The notes beneath the pieces were generated by a model that ran no database searches, was not told where the DNA came from, and saw nothing but the letters and a program-made list of their open reading frames with translations. A stretch of DNA of 64,000 nt from Cyclaneusma minus (Eukaryota > Ascomycota > Leotiomycetes > Marthamycetales > Marthamycetaceae): positions 124,001-188,000 of the forward strand of contig JAKZHN010000051.1 of the NCBI GenBank assembly GCA_037179335.1. Direction: 5' to 3'. Both the position numbers and the translations under genes were made by a program. Each line of letters begins with the position of its first letter. Positions within the stretch are counted from its first letter, which is position 1. Positions 58,905 through 64,000 of this stretch are shown piece after piece.

Positions 58905-60618
58905 CTATATATATTTGTAGGGGTTCATGATGCCATTCTGATATGATGATTAGTCTATACCGTATGCCATGTGTGAGCAAGAGAAAAGGAGAACTTACAG
59001 GGTCATACAGATCCTTGATCTGCTTCATGAGTTTGATCATGGTCTCGCTTCTGCTGTATCCAATATAATTCTTCTTCGCCAGTCCCAGGCCGTGCTCGGC
59101 GCTAATACTTCCATTCTTCTTTGCAATCCACTCATAAACGAATGGCTCTAGTGCCTTCTCAACCTTCTTGTCGTAGCTTCTAGTGGCAACATTCAGATGC
59201 AGATTTGAATCACCCATGTGTCCATATCCAACCACCGACACCACAGGATGTTCGGCACTGTCTCCGATCAGACCTGCGTTTCCAATCTTTTCTCTGGTCT
59301 CTTCGACCAATTTGTAAAGATCCTCGATAGGTATCGATAAATCGTACTTGTAAACACCACCCCAATGGCCAAGACACTCGGGAATACCTTCTCTCCAGCC
59401 CCAAAGAGCCTTGACTTGAGTCTCATCCTGGGCAACAACACCGTCTTGCACAATCTCCTGTTCCATGACATACTCGAGGAATTTCTCAAGTTTCTCGCTG
59501 TCGTGGTCACCGTTTGATCCGCTAGTTTCGACCAGGCAGTAGAAAGGATATTCGCCCTCAAGGGGTCGCTTGTTCTTGGTGACTTTGTGGACTAGGTCCT
59601 GAGAATAGCTGTCCATGAGCTCGAAGGCGGAAAGAATTTCGGAGAGTTGGCCTTTAGCTTCGACAAAAGCCTGTTGGACCTTTTCGAAAGATTCGAGACC
59701 GAAGAATGCCACGTTTATGGCTTTGGAACGTTGAGGGCAGAGAATGGACACCCCGGTGATGATACCGATTGTGCCTTCACCTCCAATGAATAATTGTTTC
59801 AGGTCATATCCGGTGTTGTTCTTGCGTAGTTTTCCAAGGTCGTCCACAATTGTGCCGTCAGGTAGAACAGCTTCGATTCCAAGAACATTGCCGTGTAAGC
59901 TGCCATATCTCAGCAGTCTCAAACCTCCGGCGTTGGTCGCTACGTTGCCTCCGATATGGCAGGATCCTTTTGCTCCCAGGTCGAGAGGGAAAATATGGCC
60001 ATGCTCGGCGAGGTAGTGATCGGTCGTCTCCAGAATACAGCCAGCATCTGCCACAAGTACTCCCGAAACTTTGTCAAAAGACCTAATCTGGTTCATCCGG
60101 CTCATGTTGATAACAATCTCGTCGAATACGGGTACCGAACCACCGACAAGGCCAGAGTTGCCACCTTGAGGAACCACAGCAAGCATGTTGTCATTGCAGT
60201 ATTTCAAGACCTTGCTCACTTCCTCCGTTGAGCCCGGCTTAAGGACCAGCTTGGTGTGTCCTCGGTATTTTCGCATCCAGTCGCCGTTGAACGCCTCCAG
60301 ATCATCCGTCGCATCTTGCGTGACTCCATCGATAACAGCCGACTCTTTCCCCAGCAGCTCCTTAAAGTACTTGACATGCTCCTCCGTAATCTGCGAAAAC
60401 TTCGAATCGCGCTTAATGGAAGGATAGGTTTCGGATGTGAACGCGACAGTCTTGGAAGTCCCGGTTGTCCCTTTCGCAACTCCTTCGCTGTCCTCGGTAC
60501 TCGCTGTGCTGGTCCATCGGAGTTGTCCCAGAGGCCGTAAAGAAGTTCTGGCGACGAAAGGACTTGGGCTGAATCTTGTCCTCCGAAGAGCGGAAGGAAT
60601 GCGTGATCTGCAGGCCAT
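58905..60618 (-). CDS. dld2: Mitochondrial FAD-linked D-2-hydroxyacid dehydrogenase (Dld2 / D-2-hydroxyglutarate dehydrogenase type)
   Basis: Exons 60618..58999 and 58937..58905 give 550 aa. The last exon is 33 nt (NGIMNPYKYI) and is needed for the conserved C-terminus DPNGIMNPYKYI; the intron has a GACTAATC branch. An Arg/Ser-rich presequence (MACRSRIPSALRRTRFSPSP) precedes a VAO-type FAD domain: PQGGNSGLVGGSVPVFDEIV, then GGNVATNAGGLRLLRYGSLH. The C-terminal cap has YGHMGDSNLHLN and the conserved SAEHGLGLAKK, which holds metal and substrate ligands. Family members oxidise D-2-hydroxyglutarate or D-lactate; yeast Dld2/Dld3 pass electrons to pyruvate. The exact donor is not decidable here. 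Confidence 0.93.
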
Positions 60619-61051
60619 GTTGGCGAATATAGCACGGCGAACCTACCGGTTTCGAGGTGTCATTCGTCTCAGAGAGCGAATCTTGGGACAGTCGTAGATA
60701 TATTCAGAGGCCAGCAATTCAATGCTGCTCCTCGCACGCAATCGTCTTCGGGAGTTGAACCGGGGCGCGGGGTGGCGCGGAGAAGAAATTCGGACTTAAA
60801 ATCCGAAATATTGTTGGTGCCTGGCGGCATTTATTGTTGCCTAAAACGAGATTCCCGTATTCAATGAGCTCTAGCTTCAGGCTGCACGGTGTTGCGAAGC
60901 TCCAGTTGAGCCTCGCGACTGAACCACTCACTATCAACCCCCGTCCTGTAATTCGTCAACCGCTGGACATCGTCTTTCAGCAACTCTTCCGAAGCTTACC
61001 ACTGATACCCTCAAGTTCACACTACGGTCACCAGCAAGACAGAAATTCAGG
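60619..61051. other. Divergent promoter between dld2 and the proteasome gene
   Basis: 433 bp separating two divergent start codons. I did not find a clear proteasome-associated control element by eye. No gene. Confidence 0.4.
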
Positions 61052-62072
61052 ATGGCTTCCGGTTACGACAGAGCGCTCTCTGGTAAGCGTCCTTGGCTTG
61101 GCAACCGTAACGGAACTTAGCTAACATCGAACCAGTTTTCAGGTATACTTTGGACATCCGCGCCTCCGAATTCAATCTGCTAACTTGCGCAGTCCCGACG
61201 GTCACGTTTTCCAAGTCGAATATGCTCTCGAGGCCGTCAAACGAGGTTGGTGGAACGCAGCTAAGCTATTTGTATTGCAGCAAGCTGATCAATGCTCCAG
61301 GTACTTGCGCCGTGGGAGTGAAGGGCAAAGATGTCGTTGTGCTGGGATGTGAGAAGCGATCTGCCATGAAGCTTCAAGATACCCGAATCACGCCCTCCAA
61401 GATCGGACTCATCGACACACACGTGTGCCTTGCCTTCGCAGGACTCAACGCCGATGCCAGAATCTTGGTCGACAAGGCGAGGTTAGAAGCACAGTCTCAC
61501 CGATTGACTGTCGAGGACCCGGTAACCATCGAGTACATTACCAAATACGTCGCAGGAGTACAGCAGCGTTACACTCAGAGTGGAGGTGTTAGGCCATTTG
61601 GTATCAGCACATTGATCGTTGGCTTCGACAACCAAGACAAGACCCCCAGATTATACCAGACTGAACCTTCTGGTATCTACTCTGCATGGTAATACTCCCT
61701 TGCGAAAACTAGGTGGCGAGCTGAAGCTGATCAATAAACAGGAAGGCAAACGCCATTGGCAGATCGAGCAAGACGGTGCGCGAGTTCCTGGAACGAAATC
61801 ACCAGGATGACATGGACAGAGAGGAGACGATCAAGCTCACAGTCAAGTCACTGCTCGAGGTTGTGCAGACCGGAGCCAAGAACATCGAGATTGCCATTAT
61901 GGCACCTGGCAAGCCCCTCGAGATGCTCCCCTTGGAGGACATTGAGAATTACGTCAAGAACATCGAGCAGGAGAAGCAAGAGGAGGCTGCTAAGAAGAAG
62001 ACTGGCAGAACCCCTGGAACTGGCAATGCGGCTATCTTGACGAGACAGACGGAGAACACTGATGACAAATGA
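61052..62072 (+). CDS. pre6: 20S proteasome alpha-4 subunit (Pre6 / PSMA7)
   Basis: Exons 61052..61082, 61136..61142, 61193..61245, 61301..61688 and 61742..62072 give 269 aa. The second exon is 7 nt (TTTTCAG). It is required to make MASGYDRALSVFSPDGHVFQ and VEYALEAVKRG, the alpha-subunit signature. Downstream blocks are GTCAVGVKGKDVVVLGCEKR, LDTRI-like LQDTRITPSKIGLID, CLAFAGLNADARILVDKAR, and PSGIYSAWKANAIGRSSKTV. The C-terminal tail is Lys/Glu-rich and longer than in yeast Pre6. Alpha-4 is part of the outer ring that gates the core particle. Acceptor and donor sites all follow GT-AG; the third donor is the weaker GTTGGT. Confidence 0.95.
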
Positions 62073-62316
62073 GAGCTGGGCGCATGATTCCATGTAGCTC
62101 CCTGGCTTGTATGATAGAGGAATCCAACGAGACATGATTGTGACCTTCGTTCCAAAAACTGGCGTCCCCTGCATTCTGAGTGTATTATGAGCGCTTGAAA
62201 AACCATGTAACCATCCTTGGTCCTGTTTCAACCCTCGCTCGCTATGCCGACAAGCCTTCCTTGAGGCCCTCCCCTATTATTCGCCTCTCCGTCCACTCCC
62301 CCCGCCCAAACCCCGC

Positions 62317-63130
62317 TCAACCCAGCTTATTCGGCGCCTCCTCAACATCAAAGATAGTTCTTAGCTCCTTCTGCCTTATTCTCTCATCCTTGATCATCCT
62401 ACTATCCTTCCTCGCATCCTCACCCTCCACTTTCAGCATCGGCTTCGGTGTCTTCGCCTCGAGAACATAGTGGTTATCGCAGTGTGGGCAGTACTCGTCG
62501 GCATCCTCAAACTCCTGGGCGTCTTTCCGGAAGCACTTCTTGCATTTCTTGCAAGCGAATGTCTATGACTATATCAGACTTGCGTTACTGGGAGGGAGAA
62601 GAGTAGGTAAGGTACCATGTCGAATTTCTGGAGGATGGGATGGTCTTCGTTCTCAGCGTGGCATTCGGCGCAGTCGTACCATTTTCGGCCTGGTCATGTC
62701 AGAAAGGAGACCGAGAGGTCGTGGGATGGGATGTAACGTACAGCAGGGACTCCTGATGGAAACCTGGAGAATGACATCCATCAATACTAATCTCGCCAAA
62801 GCTTTTTCCACACATTGAAGCTCACCTGCGCGTTCAAGATGTGTTTGCTGGGTAGCAGGAAGAGTGTTAGCATGACTGATATCTTGCTCTGAGGAGACTC
62901 ATGACAACGGCGCATACCACATATTGGGCTTGTTCTGAACGATCTTTTGGACCTTGGTCTCTGCGGAATCTATATCAATTCGTAGGTATCTTTGAGCAGG
63001 CGACTTCTTAGGAGAGAGCGGAAAACAACGCGTGAAGGTGTGAATTGTTGAACTTAATGTCCTCGGAAATAGCAGCCTTGTAAGCGAGGCTGTAGAAAAG
63101 TGGGACCTGTGGCGGCTCGCCTTTCATCAT
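62317..63130 (-). CDS. CHY-type zinc finger protein
   Basis: Six exons: 63130..63030, 62989..62918, 62847..62826, 62763..62742, 62689..62616 and 62562..62317, giving 178 aa. Two exons are only 22 nt. Joined sequence reads VQNKPNMCKHILNAQVSIRS, then PCCRKWYDCAECHAENEDHP, then TFACKKCKKCFRKDAQEFED and ADEYCPHCDNHYVLEAKTP. The ordered Cys/His pairs (CxxxH, CC, CAECH, CKKC, CPHC) fit the CHY zinc-finger family, which includes yeast Hot13 (a helper of mitochondrial intermembrane-space import). The start at 63130 follows in-frame stops; a second ATG lies 3 nt on. The first 35 residues are less certain. The gene is divergent from ssl2, with only 135 bp between starts, and its stop faces pre6 across 244 bp. 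Confidence 0.8.
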
Positions 63131-63265
63131 TTCATGCGCCACTATTCCGTGCACTGCCACCAGCCGCCTCGACCATCATTATCTCGGGCAGCCGCATCTG
63201 CTTCTAATCCCAATCCAACCTCACCAGCTCTTGAGGACGAACAGTTTGCTTCTCCGAACTACAAG

Positions 63266-64000
63266 ATGCCGGTCAAGAGGAAAGCTACATCGAGTATGAG
63301 CTTCAATTGCTACTCTCATTTTGCTATGGCTGCTAACCTTCACAGCTGCCAAAGGCGCCTCGAAGACAGGCAGAAGCTCGAACACATCGACGCCCGGTGG
63401 CGCAACCCCCAGGAGCATCGGCAGCAGCGATGATTTTTCCGGCGAGGAGGCCAGCGAGGGCGAGCAGGAGGACATCAGCAGAGTGAAGAGCAAGTTGTCA
63501 TTCACGAGGAAGAAGATTCACATGGGCGACAGGGACTCGGCCAGTCAGTACTTCAGGAGAACTGACAAGGAAAATAAGTCCTACTCCGCGGACTATTCCT
63601 ACCTCGCCCTCAAACCCGATGCGAACAATCGACCGCTATGGATCGATCCCAACAAGGGCAAAATCATCTTGGAGAGCTTCTCGCCTCTGGCGTCCAAGGC
63701 CCAGGACTTCCTCACAACCATTGCTGAGCCGGTGTCGCGGCCGAGTTTCCTTCACGAGTACCAGCTCACGGCACACAGCCTGTATGCAGCGGTCTCCGTA
63801 GGACTCGACCCGAAGGATATCATGCAGACGTTGGAGCGATTATCCAAGACGCCACTGCCTCCTGGACCCCGTAAGTTCATCGAGGACTGCACACAGAGTT
63901 ACGGTAGGGTCAAGCTGGTGTTGAAGGATACGAAGTATTTCGTCGAGAGTCCAGATCCAGCTGTATTGCAGACTCTGCTTCAGGATCCGATCATCGGTCC
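63266..64000 (+). CDS. ssl2: TFIIH DNA helicase Ssl2/XPB (Rad25), 5' part only
   Basis: Exons 63266..63293 and 63346..64000, running off the right edge; about 227 residues are visible. The start is MPVKRKATS, then after the intron a Gly/Ser/Thr-rich acidic linker. The conserved XPB N-terminal domain follows: YSYLALKPDANNRPLWIDPN, KGKIILESFSPLASKAQDFL, RPSFLHEYQLTAHSLYAAVS, and YGRVKLVLKDTKYFVESPDP. XPB is the ATP-driven translocase of TFIIH that opens promoters and repair sites. The helicase motifs lie beyond the window. A GTAAGT string near 63871 is inside conserved coding sequence and was not used as a donor. Confidence 0.95.

Noticed and set aside
13104..63130. CRISPR array or bacterial-type operon signals
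   Set aside because: The repeats are diverged without spacers of uniform length, and all genes are eukaryotic with spliceosomal introns.
63871..63876. GTAAGT inside the Ssl2 coding exon as a donor site
   Set aside because: Reading through gives conserved XPB sequence (RKFIEDCTQSYGRVKLVLKD), so splicing here would delete conserved protein.

Overview
The window is nuclear DNA of a filamentous ascomycete (Pezizomycotina). Coding genes are housekeeping genes with fungal-type sequences (Syg1/XPR1, Rad9/Crb2, CAF-1 large subunit, Prp45/SNW1, Ubp15, Pwp2, septin, proteasome alpha-4, Ssl2/XPB). Introns are short (about 40-110 nt) with GT/AG borders and CTAAC/CTGAC-like branch sites. Class and genus cannot be fixed from the sequence. 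Splice models below were built by hand; every multi-exon model keeps an open frame and restores conserved protein blocks.

Layout. 1-18 kb: four recognised minus-strand genes (5' part of a SPX/EXS phosphate exporter, a Rad9/Crb2-like checkpoint protein, a PAF-acetylhydrolase-like esterase, CAF-1 large subunit) plus a conserved unknown Ser-rich protein, separated by 1-3 kb spacers. 18-28.5 kb: gene-poor. It holds two tandem paralogous genes of unknown function (21.9-23.3 kb) and a repeat array (about 24.15-28.25 kb). 28.5-46.7 kb: gene-rich (Prp45, a p24 cargo receptor, Ubp15/USP7, a degenerate Nudix protein, a mitochondrial PDK/BCKDK kinase, Pwp2, a septin), broken at 40.4-41.7 kb by AT-rich repeats carrying a 648-bp inserted element. 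46.7-55.3 kb: a second, larger repeat array. 55.3-64 kb: compact genes (PQ-loop transporter, NADH pyrophosphatase, D-2-hydroxyacid dehydrogenase, proteasome alpha-4, CHY zinc finger, 5' part of Ssl2/XPB).

The most unusual content is the pair of repeat arrays. About 31 diverged units of roughly 300-450 bp each carry the same promoter-like signature: a CTG-rich box, then a CTGGWCCAGCTATATAAAG core, a pyrimidine-rich leader and TTCAAGAAA. Most units have no conserved open reading frame. Block 1 points right and block 2 points left, so the two inverted arrays face inward on a 19-kb housekeeping segment. They may be tandem noncoding transcription units or the remains of an expanded small-gene family; sequence alone does not decide. 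Other notable points are a transposon-like insertion with an intact empty-site copy in the same window, a 7-nt micro-exon in the proteasome gene, two 22-nt exons in the CHY gene, and a Nudix protein lacking two catalytic glutamates.
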